Notes: generated by a model from the letters alone, not told the origin. A stretch of DNA of 64,000 nucleotides from Nymphaea colorata (GCF_008831285.2 NC_045139.1:35375706-35439705), one strand, 5' to 3'. Positions 13,244 through 27,140 are shown, numbered from the stretch's first letter. Numbers and translations are program-made.

Positions 13244-14734
13244 TCAGTAGCCAATATCAAAGTATTTTGGGTCTGCTGGAAAATGATGCTCCACATGCAA
13301 CTGCATGGTACGAAAAACAAAAAACCAAGCCACATAAGTCGCAGTTACCAGGAGCATACATAAAGCTATCTATCTGACCAGATACCAGGGGCAAAAATTT
13401 AAACTGACTGATATATTCTAACTTTCCAAGAAGCAAAACAAGAAGGGACCTCCGCAGACATTATCTCAAGATGCCATGCCCTCAATGAATCTAACAAAAC
13501 TTCTAAACTCGGAGATAAAAAAATGACCACTTTCAGGCCGAAGTACGGGTTTACAAATCAAAGACATACAATAAGAGAAAAAGGGAAAGGCGATAACCTA
13601 TGGTAACTAGTCATCAAAACCAGCACACAGTGCCAGGACAGCAATGATATTCCTTATCAATCCTAAGAAGTGCCAAGGTAAAGCAATGGCAAGCCACAGG
13701 TAGCAAAACTCTAGAATCACTAGCTATGTCCCTCTACTTTCATGCATTATAATTCTAAATGATTTATTTACATTTAAGAGCCTATTCATGTTTCCAACTA
13801 TTTGTTCCCAGGGAAGACAGAAAGAAAACCCACGATCCACATGGATTTTACTGTTTCAAACAAAAGAAATGGCAATTGCATAAAAGTTTAAGCCTAATAC
13901 GCAGAGTAATCATGCTTAAAATTAATGCAATCACATACAAAGAGCCACACGAAGAATATTAGGATTTCCAGAGTACAAAAACAGTTATTCTGACCTAATC
14001 TGCCAACTTGGGAGAACTCATTGATATATTCAACAACCATGGAACTACAAAAACTAAGAGCAGCAAAAGTGTCAAAAATTACAAGGAAAATTATTATATG
14101 TGAAGCTGGAAATTGAGCTTGATGCACACGCTAATCATGCTTGAACTTAATATGATCACATGTAAAAGGCCACATGAAGAATACTAGGATTTCCAATGTA
14201 CAAAAACAGCTACTTCTCTCACATAATTTGTCAACTTGGGAAGTCACATTGATATATTCAACAACTGTGGAACTACCAAAACTAATTGAGTGGCAAAAAG
14301 TGTCGAATTACAAGGAAAATTATTATATATGAAGCTGGATGAAATTTGAGCATAATAACAGAGCGATCATGGCATCACGGTTGAAATTATTATCATAGGA
14401 TTTCCAAAGTACAAGAACAGCTACTTCTCCCACATAATTTGTCAACTTGGAAAGTCACATGGATATATTCAACAATAATGGAAGTACCAAAACCAATAGC
14501 GTGGTGAAAGTGTCACAATTACAAGGAAATTGATTATATATGAAGATATACAAAGTTTTGAGCTTAATACATATTGTGATCATGCTAGAAATTAATATGA
14601 TCACATGAAGAATATTAGGATTTCTAAAGGACAAAAATGGATGATTCTCTGACATAATTTGTCAACTTGAAAGGTCACAATGATGCATTGAGCTGCTAAT
14701 GGAAAATGTATTAAAACTACAATGAAATTGCTGC

Positions 14735-14804
<70 letters not shown>

Positions 14805-17800
14805 CATGTTTTATAGCACATCACATTCCATAACCCTCAACGTGAAAAAGACTAGAAAACCTTGCTCCAAATGAGAATGCATCAAAGATCATTCAATAAT
14901 CACATAACTTGCAACTTTTTGGGTCTGACAACATATCTTCCCTGCAGTTCAGCAAGGAAGACGGAACAACCATGCTTCTCAAATGTTTGTCAAGTTTGGT
15001 GAACTATTCAACGATCTTCAGTTTAGATAAGCTCACAACGGTTATCAGTAGATCAACTTTAGTTTGCCACCAAAATCCCAATTGGAGCTACTTAAAGTCT
15101 TGCTTAAACAAATCATCTTATAGCAAGGAAGATGGGAGTGTGGGGGGGGGGGGGGGTGTATTGGAGGGGGGGGAGAGCTAGTGGAGTACAGTCAACAGTT
15201 AAACAGACCTGGAGCAAATAACACACCAATTCATCAGATTTGCAAGTCTAAAAGCTAGATAGAAACGCAAAAAAAAGTTTTTATCCACAGAAAAGACACT
15301 CAGCTAAATTACAAGTGACCTGAATACACAAGTATGATTGGCTAAAATATTTTATGAATGAAATTAAATACATTCAGTGGACTTAGTTGGACTCGTACAG
15401 GAGCACAGACAAAACTAACTACATTTTTATCCAAACCAGGCATTGAGCACATGCCATGAGACAAGAGATGAATGAGCTGAGAAAGTAAATATGCCAACTA
15501 TATTTTCAAAGTTAAGATCAAATTGTGCTTGGCAAGTGGTTCAGATGCACCCATTTTGTATTGGAGAACAATCTCTGATGAACAGACGGTAAGCTATCTT
15601 GGTTCAATCATAAGAATATCAGTCAATCTGCCTCACACAGGTGCAGGGTGTGGGTGCACCGGTGCAGCAACATTTGTGTGGGTGAAAAAATTGAAATAAA
15701 AGAGGAAGCCCCTTATTGTAATAAAGGAGAATTTTAAAGGTATGAAGGTAAAGAGTTAAAATAAAAGCTATGTAAAATTATTTTTGCAAATGATAATAAA
15801 AGAGAGGTTTAAAAACAAACAAAAATTTACAAAAACCTTAACCATCATTAATCTCAACCGCACCCAGCCAAGTAAATCTTCCACCTTTCATTCTCCTCCT
15901 TCCTATTTCCTCCACCTTTCTCCTCCTTCCTCCTTGCTGCACCCAAGCAGCATCCAATCGGCAGGCCGTACCTGTGTTGCATTGATGTGGGCACAGCATC
16001 CAAAATGGCACGTCCGTGTACCATATCAGTTAATGGATAAGAAGTATTTATTCATAATCCAATATGTATACCTATACCTTTTTTTTTACAGTTTCATTTT
16101 TGTTAAGCTTTTATAATCTTTGAATTATACTGTTGCCACATATACTTGAATATGCACTGTATTCTTTAATAATTTAAGGGATAGAAAAAAGAAGTGACTG
16201 ACATCATGTTATTGGAGTATAGGTCCATCTACCTCTTGTTGCCAAGATCACTACTCATCAATGCAGATTCAATCAGCCCAAGGTTGTGAACTAGGAACGT
16301 TTGTCCCTTTCTAAATCACCACAATGAACCTTCCTTCCATCCAATTCAGATTTCAACTAAAAAAACTTCATCAAAAGGTAGCAATAAAGAAAAACATTTC
16401 TTCACGAAGTGCTCATATACAAGCTTCACGTTTGACAGTGACATGAACAGCAACCTTATCCACGAAAAAACTGAGGAAGGAGCAATTGAAACACAAGATT
16501 TTTGAGAAAGAATCAAGCAGTTCAAAGTCACTGGCTAAGAACTATGTGCAAATAGGAGACAGACAGCAGCCAGAAGTCAGACAGGGTATAGGACCTGGCA
16601 ATTTTTGCAAGAAAATCTAACATCTTAAGTTAGTTATTGATTCAGTAAGAGTGTCTTGAAAGTACAGCAAAAGATAATACTAGCATAAAGCCCATTTATT
16701 ATGGTGGAACAGTATAGTTATACCACATATAACACATTGATGTGGCTTTCGATTCCAGCATTTGGCAATTTTGAGGAATTTCCGACCTCACTTCTATATA
16801 AGGGGTCACACCATGTAGGAGTCCATGTGGAGAATCTCTGTGACATAGCATCCAGCAATCATTCATCAGTTTAGCCTAATATTTGATACTTGCCCAGAAG
16901 TTTGCCTTGTTCTATTAAACTAGTCTAGCAGTTTTGACATTATCACTACATGCTTACTCTCAGATGTTTGTCCTGTGCTATTAAAGGACCAAGCACTTTA
17001 TGAATTAGCATCACATGTTTGCTTCACTTAGTGTGCACCAAAATGTCTATTGGTCCAGAGACCAAAAGCATGATATATTTACAACTAGGATAACATTTAA
17101 CCACTGTCAATGCTAGCAAAAAAGCTAAATTTAATACCTTTCCCTCATCAGAATCTGAATGTCGTTGAGGAAACACAACCCTTAAATCATTGTAAAGGTA
17201 AAAGTGCCTTTCTCCCTCACTGTCCAAACCATTCATATCTGATACAGATAATGGATCTGACTTACACCTCTGTATGGATCTCAATGGTTTCTTTGAAAGA
17301 CAGAGAAAACGGAGATGTAAAGCATATCTAAGTACACCAGCACTGGTGGAACCTTCATTTGCTTTAGTGGAATTATTTACATGTTCATTGTCATGTATAT
17401 CACTCTTATCCAGTTGACAAAAATCCTCATTGTCACTCTTAAAATGAATGATATCCTCAGTTCTCTGACTGTTCACCAGCTGATTTACATTTCCCAATTC
17501 TGTATCAAGGTCGGCCATTTTTGGATTGTTGGGACATATCCCAGGTAAAATATTTGTAGAATTTACCCTGTTTCTTTCCAAAGTGCTAAACATATTAAGT
17601 TGCTGTGGAACGGAACAGATGCAACCAGTACAATCAGGTCCTTCGCTCTCTATATTTTTACAATTTTGGTTCTCAGACCCCATTGTACACATAGAGTGGC
17701 CATTAGGGACAGCAGGTTCCTCGCGAAGCTGTACAGTGTGCTTTATTCCTGGGACTGGACCAGTGACGGTCATGTTTTTCTGTGCAAGATTTTGGTCTCT

Positions 17801-20800
17801 TGCCAAACCAGAGGATGAGGCTAGAGTGATCTTTTGACGCATAAAGGTCTGTAACAGAAAATTTATCCATCCATGAGTGGCATATACATTTTTAAAAGTT
17901 ATCAAAAAGAAGATGATATGAAGAAGCAGATGGAAATAAAATTTTTGTTGCACATCGATTTCATCTGCATTTACCAGTAAGTTTTGCTGCAGAATAAAAG
18001 AAAACGAAATATACCAGACGTGCAACAAAATAATGACAGGAGAACATAGAATGCTTGTCCATTAACTGTCAAAGCAAATATTTACAGAACTTAAAAGGCA
18101 CCGAAACCACATTTAAGCTGCTGAAGGCATCAAAAAGATTAGTTTCCTTTTTTCTTTTAAGAAAAGAGAATAATTTAGACAAGACATCCACCTGTAGATC
18201 TATTTACTTGCACACTTAAATTTGAAATATCACATCTTATCAACTGACAATTGTACGTAATTCACAAAAAGGTGTTGTTCTTGCACCAAGCATTTAGCTG
18301 CAGAACTGGATGCATTACGTGATCAAAGTGATCATTTTACTCTTAAGAAGTTGTGCATGTTTCAACACAGTACATACAAAAGTTGAAAGAAGGTATTATG
18401 TTCAAGAAGGACCCCACTTGGAGCTCTGTCTTCAACAACCATAACCACCAAGTGGTTGGAGCTCCATCTACCATTTCATGCCACCATGAGAATGAAAAAA
18501 GTGCGGAAGGAGCCTGATTGCAGTGAATCAAGCAGTGTTGTACGTATCGTACGATACGTACCGTCGCTTTTTAAATTTACAATTAAATACACTGTTTGTA
18601 TTGCAAACAGGCAGTGCATTGTATGTGTATTGCATATATCATGCAATACACAACCTGTATCGTACGATACATGGCTATACACCCCGTATCGCACAATAGA
18701 TGTCTATTTTGAAAAATATGGGGTTAAAACCACCCTTTTTCAAACTAATTTTTAAAACTTCCCTCTCTCTTCATTTTTGAACATATCTAATGGTTGAAGG
18801 AGGGGAAGATTGTGAAAATTTTCAAAAGAAATAATCAGTTTCACCATGAAATCATCAATTTGAGGGCAGATTTATGCATGGATGATTGATTCATGTTTAG
18901 ATAGAGAGGGTTTATTTTTAAACAAAAGATGAAAATGAGAATGAGATGATAAAGATTATGAATGAAGCTGTTCTCATTTGTTATTTTCATTAACATTGAA
19001 CAATTTTGTCCGTGTACGTACAACTTAGTTTTTGATGTGTTATGGATCTTATGACTTACTTATGTGTTATTACGTAGATCATCTTATAAATTCTATTTCT
19101 TGATGTCATAGTCCATGTGTTACTATATGATATTATGACCACTTATTAATGTTTGTGAAGTAACTTCATACCTATAATAAGCCTGACATTATGTATAACG
19201 TGTTTTTTCATTAAAAAGACATAATTTTTGTTTTTCTTGATTTATCTGATTTTTCCCTTTTTTTATTTTTTTGAATTAAAAAAATAAATTTCTGATACAC
19301 ATACGAAACATTACGATACTTTACAATACATCGTATCTATTGGCCAGACCAATACAGTTTACGATATGCTTTTTACAACATTGGAATCAAGTATAAGAAG
19401 AACAATTTAACTTTTTGGCTGATGATAGATTGCACCTTCTATGCAGAGCTACAGAATCACAACCTAAAGATGGCTTCAGAAGGCCATGTACGAACACAGA
19501 TTTAGAGTTTTGTGATGTAAAGGAAACACAAAAGGACCAAATGGTTAGCCATCACAGTCAAAGGCTTAACATCACTTTTGGGTTGACATTTATACCTCAA
19601 GGCTTGCCTTAAGAGCCACGTAAGACCTTAGAACTTGTCTAGTTTGTCATACTGATAAAAAGTTGATTCCTGATTCCTGAGATGGTTGTTAGACTTAGAG
19701 ATACCTTGAGGTTTCATTGCTTCAAAAGTAGCATCTGCTGACATGGAGATTCCAGCTAAGGGACATGAGAATGGCTACATGTACAACAGGAAGACTGCTT
19801 CTTACACATCGTTCAACAATGCACAGAGTTGTCACTTAGAGAAGAAGTACCTCCAGCAGCGTAATTTGTTCAGACTAATTTTTGGCTCATGGAAATGTAG
19901 TGTTTGAACTTTTGCATATAAGACTCCAGCTTACATATAAAAATTGCATTAAGGACGAAGCTCTGAAAGTCATGCATACCAGATCCTATAGAGGCATCTT
20001 GGAAAGGAACCAAGACCTGAAAAAGGAGGAAGAAACAGGGTGTCAATGTTCCTGCCCCATGGGGTCTGCAGAAGGATCTAGACCTTTCCGGACATTGCTG
20101 CAAATGAAGTCTTCTTCAGGATTTTATTAGGTTAACATGATTATTCATTGACAATGGTCAGAGAGTTATGAAATTTATGATTGTAACTTATGTGAATGAG
20201 AGGGTCTTCCTCCTTCCCCTCTTAAAGATAACAATCATTTTAACTGCTTGTCACATGCATGTTAGGACAGAGGGATGGCTGTTAACTTCAATGACCCCTT
20301 TGGAAGGGTAACTGAGAAATTGGGCAACACAAAGAAAGCAGGGACAGATTTGCAATGCGGATAAGTAATTTTAACATATATGAACTGAAAATGTGTCATT
20401 GTATTGATCAACTAAGCAATCCTTCTTCTATGAAAGACCCACCCTAAGGTTCTTTAATTAGGTCACTGCCCACACTGCATGTTTGTGCTGCTTGAGCTCA
20501 CCAAATTCAGCTGTCAGCTATGATGAATATAATCAACCACGTATATGCACATTAGACACGACTCTGGCTCGAAGTTAATGCTGTTAATGAGTCATAAATT
20601 CAAGGATTTATTAGTTTGGTCTGATGATAACTCATTTTTCACTTTGCAATGTATATTTTCCAACTTTTGTGCTTCTCAACCCAACTTTTCTTCTAAAACT
20701 GTGTCATATCCATGTCCACCAGAGTCATGTAACACAGGCCAGCTTCAAATTCAGGTGGTAGACTAATTGTAGTGATCTAGCCTAGACCTAACGCCAATGC

Positions 20801-23800
20801 CCTGTATGCCAGATCCTAACCCGTCTTATAGCTCACTTCAGTTTGCGCCTAAAAAGGAACTTTTGTTAGCACCTAAAAGCCATGAACTAGCACAAAATAG
20901 TATGACAAACAGGTATGTAAATTCTTAAAGATTTTCAACATAAGACTAAAGTCCTGCTAATACATGACCACCCTACTTAAAGAACACACAGAGCACATCC
21001 TGTAGGACCTCGGAGCTCATGTCTGATTACTGAAATGACTGAGCCCAAATTTGACTTGACTACTCGGTATGGTGGGTTTTAGCGAACCCATAACTGGCTG
21101 CCATTTGCACCAGTGTCACTAATATCATTATCGAGGTTTTAGTGATGAGGTTTTCTATGGGTATTAAATTATTAATGGGAAGTCATGCTTTTCTCAGGAA
21201 TTCGAAAAACTAAAAGATATGTAAAATAATAGACAAAAATATGAAATTATAAGTTTCTTACTAATTTTCTTACAAAAAAGATTATAAAAATTCAAAATGG
21301 TATTAAAATATTTAAATAGAAAAATAAATAAAAAATATTATTAAAAATGGTTTTTCAAAAAAATATATAAAAGGTTTCTGGTACTTTCATTTTGACATCA
21401 TTTTTACTATCATGATAAATTTCAGTTTTTTTTTTTATTTTACTTGCTTTTTGGCATTTTTATCACATTATTTTAAAAACATCACTAATGTTTGCGACAA
21501 GGTTAGCATCCACAAAGGTTTAACTTTTAAGAACCAGGATACTGGACACATGTATATATACCCTTCAAGATTTCTCAAACCTTCAATACAAGGTTATTCT
21601 TGAATCATCCTTACACACGAGGTGTTACAAATTGTATACTATTGCCACTGCAGTGAAAAACTTGACAGTGGAAGACAATGAATCTAAATTAAGTTTCTTT
21701 ATTTAGGATTTTAAGGCCAAATATTAATATTCCTTCACCAAGAATTGTGAAAATAGAAAATAAGACTCCGGGTATTGATTTAACATCATACTCAGCATTG
21801 AGATACCTAGAAGATACTAGCAAAAATCAGCTTATACCTTACTACTTCGACTCAAAACTAGTTCTTGTTTTAGCAACCGTTATCAATTGAATCCACATGC
21901 ACAAGCACATAGACACTCTTTAGAGGGCATTTGTGAAGAAGAACACAATGTCTTAGAACACGTGACTAGAAACATATTCTCCAAGAACACCATACTCAGG
22001 TATAACACTACAGAATGACTAACAAAAACAGTGATCTTTGAACATGTGTTTCAAGAGCACAATGTTTTTCTTATTAAAAAAAAAAGCTTTAGGGATTCCA
22101 CTTGGCAAGTGAACCAATATTCCAGATCAATGTTATTAAACTGGTTTTTGCATTAAATAAAAGAATAAATCAGAGTGGAATCATCCATATGAGATTGATT
22201 AAAGATAAAGAAAATGGAAAGAATCAAGAAAAATAAGGGAAAATGCAGGAAAACATCATCAAAAAAATTGGAAAGTGGGAAAGTGATAAAAAAGAAAAGA
22301 ACAAAAGATAACCTGCTAGGTATAGAAAAATCATGAACTCAATTTTAAAAACATAAAATGTACATACGCACATATGTACACATGCATTAACACAATTATG
22401 TTTAAACAGAATAAGCAACGCTTGGTTGATTCAATTAGGGCCCATGCACTCTCTCTAACTTTTATCTGGTTTCAGAATTACCAATCATGAAAATCAATTT
22501 TATAAACATAAAATTTATGTGTGCATATACGTGTCGACATTAGTGCCAATATGCTTGAAAAGAATAACAAAGCCTTGGTTGATTCGATTAAGGCCCACTC
22601 TCTTAGTGTTATCATCATATCATGTTTAGGTATCTATATCCAACATCTGGTATTGCCCTATACCAAATTCTATACCTACAACTAAGTAATAATTCCTATA
22701 TCTGATATTGCTCTATAGCAGATTCTGTAAAAACAAATTCTTCTCCACTTTTGTTGAACTACAAAATTACTTCCATAGGAATAAGGCAACATTAGGTGAA
22801 AAAGACAATCTAATGTCTTGTAATGAAAAGAATTGCATGTAAAATCAGAATATTCCCAAAGGAAATGATATAATAATAAAAGAAAAGAACAGGCAGTCAA
22901 AAACCTAGTCGGACCAGATGGACATGAAAGGTGCCTGCATTTAGTGACACAATGGTGCACATGGGTAGCTGCAAGCTTACAAACTATAAAGTGTCCATGT
23001 CATATGCATTATTAAGAAAATAAGAAGAATTATAGTAACAGATAATGATAACAACACCAACCACGATAATAACAAAAATAGATGGAAGTAGAAATACCAA
23101 CAACAGCAATTATAATAATGATGGCAACGGTGTTCTTTGTGACAAAACTTTTGCAAACAGTATAAACAATTACAAACAGTTGCATTAATCTCTACAAGTA
23201 CAAGCTGATATACCTCTCATAAATCTTGCAAAAAAGTTCACAGTTCTGTAAAAGCAACAATCATTATTTATAGGGTTGATATCCCTTCTTTTCCTTTTAA
23301 GGTGAAACAAATAGCAGCATGAGAAACAGCATATTGTGGGACAGTTTGTTTGATTCTTTTACAAGCATATATATAAAAAAAATACACAAAGAAAAATGCA
23401 TATGATTATGCATGTGTACCCCCAACTTTAGCATACCTTTGTCCCAGCAGGCATGTCACTCAAATTATAGCTGCAAATAAAACTATGAAGTGGTGTCTTC
23501 TCTGGATTACTAAGGACCTGAAATTTCAAAAACCAGAGCATTATCAACAACAATGAAAATCTTTTTTGCCAGACCATTAGACAATCAAAGGCGAGTAGTC
23601 TCTAATCGCCTAATTCTTACACAATGAACAGGAAGCATATAAGAAAAAAGTAATTGTTTAAGAAATAGAATATTAAAAACCAATATAATCTCAATCAAGG
23701 CTGTAAATTTGGAGATTTGATTATTAAAGTGAAACTGAATTGGGACATCCATTAGAACAATAAAGACGGTATTCAAAGCTTAATGAACAACAGCATAGAC

Positions 23801-26339
23801 AATTTCCTAAAGCGAAAACAACTACATTTTTACTTGTGTATGACAGATAAGCGAGACAGCTATAATTGGACAAAGAGAATTGGTTATATCAGTCACAAAA
23901 TATGTTTCTATCAAGTTTGCATCAAATTGTAACAGCACTTGCAAGTTGAACCCAAGAGATGTCAGTGTAAACAAAGTGAACCAATATGACATTGTTAATC
24001 ACCAAAAACATGACGAACACTAAAATAACATTGTGAATAAAAGAATCTCAACAACCTAGAAGAAAATCCATGACAACAACTTCATGTAGCAACTCTCACC
24101 TTCTTTGGTTTGAATAGTAATGATCAATGTCAGAGCCTCCAACTATTGACTAAATTATGTCAAGCCCAACAAGCTTTAATCGACAAGCCAATTTTAACCG
24201 TGAAATTTGTCTCCATGCTGTTGCATTAAGGTAGCACGGTAGAATGTCAAGAATAGCTGACAATGCATATATTCCATGTGTACCATAAGCATACTTTAAT
24301 GGTATTTTAGAAATAAAGATGTGGGCATTTAATATTCGTTAGTAGATCAATAGGAAGTCAGAACCTGGAAAGGTTAAACGAGAGGATGTGCTGCTAGGAT
24401 AGTAACTATCACAAAAGAATTTAAAATTCATCCCATGAAAGCCCCTAACAGTAATAAGAAACGAATAAGAGCCTGCTTGAACATTTTATTTAACTGTGAA
24501 ATGTAATTGCTGAAAAAGACCACACATGCATCAGAACCAGCAGCTAGCACCATTTATTTGATCGGCAATGTGCTTTGAGGGCTAAGAAACCCAGTACCAG
24601 TTGTATTTTCCCTTTAGCTGGAATCCGTAGACGACTTCTGGACCAAAAGCCGACATTGCTCAGGCTTCTCTTCATCTTTGGACCTTTACAGACGTTCCTG
24701 AGTGAATTTCCCCCAAGACTGATAGATGCGTAATACAATAAGCAGTTGTCCACATCAATACTGGTCACAGAAAATGGGAGTTTCTGCACAAGAGGAGAGA
24801 AGCTTCCCCCGGCGACACTGAGAACAGCTAAAAAGCCATCTATTTTCTGCAAAGAACTTAGTGTTAAAACTGAAAAGACTGTCGGATTCAGGAAGAGCCA
24901 AAAAAATGAGAAAGATGGGCAGAAAGTTTTTATAAAGCAATCAAACTTTAAATGATGGTGACATCTCCCCTGAGGTGCATGTTACATGAACAGACCTGGC
25001 TGAGCTTGCTGGATGATAATCTGCCTGATAAAAGCGACTCTTCAAACGAACCAACTAAGGACCTTCGAACAGAAAGCCTACTCAGGCTTCGTACAAATTT
25101 GTTTGTCTGGGGCAAAGAATCAGATCTCCAAATTTGGGCGTCAATAGAACCAGTGTCTGGAGTATATAGAGTTGAATCTTTCTGTAAAAGACCAAGCTCT
25201 TCAAGAGACCTGCTTGCAATTGCAAACCCATCCTCAGCATTGTCATCTACCCTCCCATCAAGCTTTCCATCATAGCTTTTAGACTGGAACGAGTCACGCA
25301 GTGACCCTACAGAAGAATCACTACCAACGGGACAACCAAGTTTCATGTTTTCACACCATCTAGGGCCAAGAGGAGACAGAGATAGAGGTGGTGAGAGCTT
25401 CCTGGGTGATACACTTATAGTTCCTAACTGAACCCCTCCTCCTACATCTTTATAGGAACGGCTTCCAGGCACTACATGCGCAATAGTATGAGCAGCAGGA
25501 ACTTTATTCTCTAGCAACGGCCCATCTGTAAAAATAAGAGGACCCATTTTGCTGTTATCCGGCCATAAGTTGCATCCAGATATAGGCAAGGAGGAGAAAT
25601 TTAGATAGCTTCTGTTACCCACATTTGCTTTCTTCTTCTCCTGCAGACTATGCATGCAGTAATCATCACTACATCTAACGGAAGAACTTTTGTTGAATGT
25701 TTCATGTGAACCTGGTAAATCAATATCCAGAGGCTCACCATTGAACCTATCTGAACGAAGCATACTATTCAGAGGTGACAACATGCGTTTCTTAGCTTGC
25801 GACACAACCATGTCACTCGAGTTATCAGATTTGCCAAATGAAGATGAATCCAATCGAATGGAATCACTGCTCTCAAAATGAGCAGCCGATGAGCCTGCGC
25901 TGTTGGATTCAAAACCTACAATTCTTGAAGCAGGGGAATGCATGCATCTCCCTGTATCCTCTGCAGGCAATCTGTGTTTGTTTTTTGATCCATTTCCCAG
26001 CCTGCTCTCAACTATATTGAGCACGGAAAAGGGCCTGCCGTTGTCCACCGACAGCTCGCCCCCTGAGTCTCTCCGGAACTCACCAATAGATGACCCAGAG
26101 AAGCCCCATCTGTAGAACGAAGCGTCTCCGCCAGCCCCATTTGCCTCATTCTTTCCATACGACGCTTGCGAATCGCAATCATCCATACTGAAACCATTTG
26201 GTAGCGATATCGCGATTTCATCATCGATTTCATCGGATGAAACCCGAGTTAGTCCCATTGCAGGACCGAAACTACCACACCTTCTTGTCACTCTAGACTT
26301 CATAAATAGTCTAGCCATTTTGTTTCCATCCAAAACCAA
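13244..26339 (-). CDS. Atos-like (FAM214/ATOSA-B family) conserved-domain protein
   Basis: Minus-strand exons, in transcript order: 26339-24996, 24846-24598, 23517-23437, 17848-17138, 13300-13244, giving 813 residues if the first ATG is used. All junctions are phase 0 with GT/AG. The N-terminal ~430 residues are Ser-rich and low in recognisable structure. The Atos-like domain begins at [18 protein letters not shown] (end of exon 1) and continues as [18 protein letters not shown] and [12 protein letters not shown] (exon 2). [13 protein letters not shown] and [11 protein letters not shown] (exon 3) join [12 protein letters not shown] (exon 4). The C-terminal conserved part reads [34 protein letters not shown] and [16 protein letters not shown]. 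Animal Atos proteins are transcription regulators (Drosophila Atossa); the plant role is not established. [14 protein letters not shown], starting at Met28 (26258), resembles the usual plant N-terminus, so that ATG may be the true start. Introns 3 and 4 are about 5.6 and 3.8 kb. The frame-consistent junctions make the structure nearly certain. Confidence 0.9.
13953..14690. repeat. Degenerate tandem array, about 4 copies of ~211-225 bp
   Basis: The anchor AGGATTTC recurs at 13961, 14186, 14397 and 14617 (spacings 225, 211, 220). Each is followed by a shared order of words: GTACAAAAACAG, AATTTGTCAACTTGG, TTGATATATTCAACAA, GTGTC.., TTACAAGGAAA, TATATGAAGCTGGA. It lies inside intron 4 of the Atos-like gene. 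Copies differ by substitutions and small indels, so the array is old. Confidence 0.85.
14738..14803. repeat. (GA)n microsatellite
   Basis: Around 30 GA units with one interruption (GAAAGA), in intron 4 of the Atos-like gene. It is the source of a spurious poly-SL open frame on the minus strand. Confidence 0.95.
15142..15173. repeat. Poly(G) runs
   Basis: A run of 15 G (15142-15156) and a second run of 8 G (about 15166-15173) are separated by TGTATTGGA. The tract is G-quadruplex capable and lies in intron 4 of the Atos-like gene. Confidence 0.85.
18533..19383. mobile_element. 851-bp hAT-type MITE with perfect 8-bp target duplication
   Basis: The termini are CAGTGTTGTA (18533) and TACAACATTG (19383), a one-mismatch inverted repeat. 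The flanking 8-mers GAATCAAG (18525-18532) and GAATCAAG (19384-19391) are identical. The subterminal zones are rich in GTATCGTACGATAC-like palindromes on the left and ATCGTATC / ACGATA words on the right. The interior has no transposase. An 8-bp duplication with short TIRs beginning CAG fits the hAT superfamily. It sits in intron 3 of the Atos-like gene. Confidence 0.9.
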
Positions 26340-27140
26340 TAAATTCCATTAAGAAAAAATTAAATTTCGATTGTTACACTACAGTTTAACCACGCCCGCC
26401 TCAAAGTGAATCAAGAAAAAAACGAAATACCGAATAATGATCCACTTTTCACCTCATAATCCCCATTCCATTACCATCTACGGAGATTTTCCTCCTCCCA
26501 ACCACAATCATCCTGCCAAAATCAACCAGTAACCCCGATAAACACATCCAACTGCGACCAGCGGCAACGAGCTTCTGATCCATTGATAAACCAACCTATC
26601 CTTCCCCCGACGGCCTGAATATCATACCAAACAAAGATAACCAAAAACAACTTCAGGGAAACGGATAAACCCACGAGATAGCCTCGCACAATGGTAACCA
26701 AAAACGATCAGACCCAGATAGAAATTTCAAGCAGAAAACAAAACCAAAAACTCAACAAGTTCACGGCACGCCATCAGTTCGTCATCATTACCGATTGAGA
26801 AAAAGAGCGACTCGGGTCGACATTTGCTGGGTTTTCCAACAACGAGATGATAGCAAAATAGACAAACAAAAGGAACGGAAAGGACATCGGAGAACAACAC
26901 TCAGGGAAGGAAGTTTAAAGAGAAAAATCCAGACCAAGATTAGGAAGATGGCCAAGAGATGCCAAAACAACCCGACGTGGCCTAGAGAGGAAAGGAGAGT
27001 CGTCCGCCTTCTTCCTCTTGTCTCTCGCCTTCAGACTCAACACACACAGAGAGATAGAAAGAGAGAGAGAGACCCCAATTACGTGCTTTTAAAACCACCG
27101 TTCCCCACACCCACATTCGCGAATTCCGTCTGGTAAAACT
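26340..27140 (-). promoter_or_regulatory. 5' leader / promoter region of the Atos-like gene
   Basis: Upstream of the minus-strand ATG. The (GA)n at about 27048-27073 on the + strand reads as a CT-rich leader on the transcribed strand, and the region is less AT-rich than the DNA beyond 27.2 kb. The length (about 700 nt) leaves room for a 5'-UTR intron, which I could not place. Short open frames here (for example 26795-27136) look non-coding. Confidence 0.45.

Noticed and set aside
14601..14807. Minus-strand frame rich in Ser-Leu
   Set aside because: Produced by the (GA)n microsatellite.
15636..15985. GGTGCAGGGTGTGGGTGCAC and GCTGCACCCAAGCAGC as possible inverted termini
   Set aside because: The inverted match is short and interrupted, and no target duplication is present.
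24952..26233. Other open frames on both strands over exon 1 of the Atos-like gene
   Set aside because: They overlap the 448-codon frame whose 3' end joins in phase to conserved Atos-domain exons; the others are shadows.
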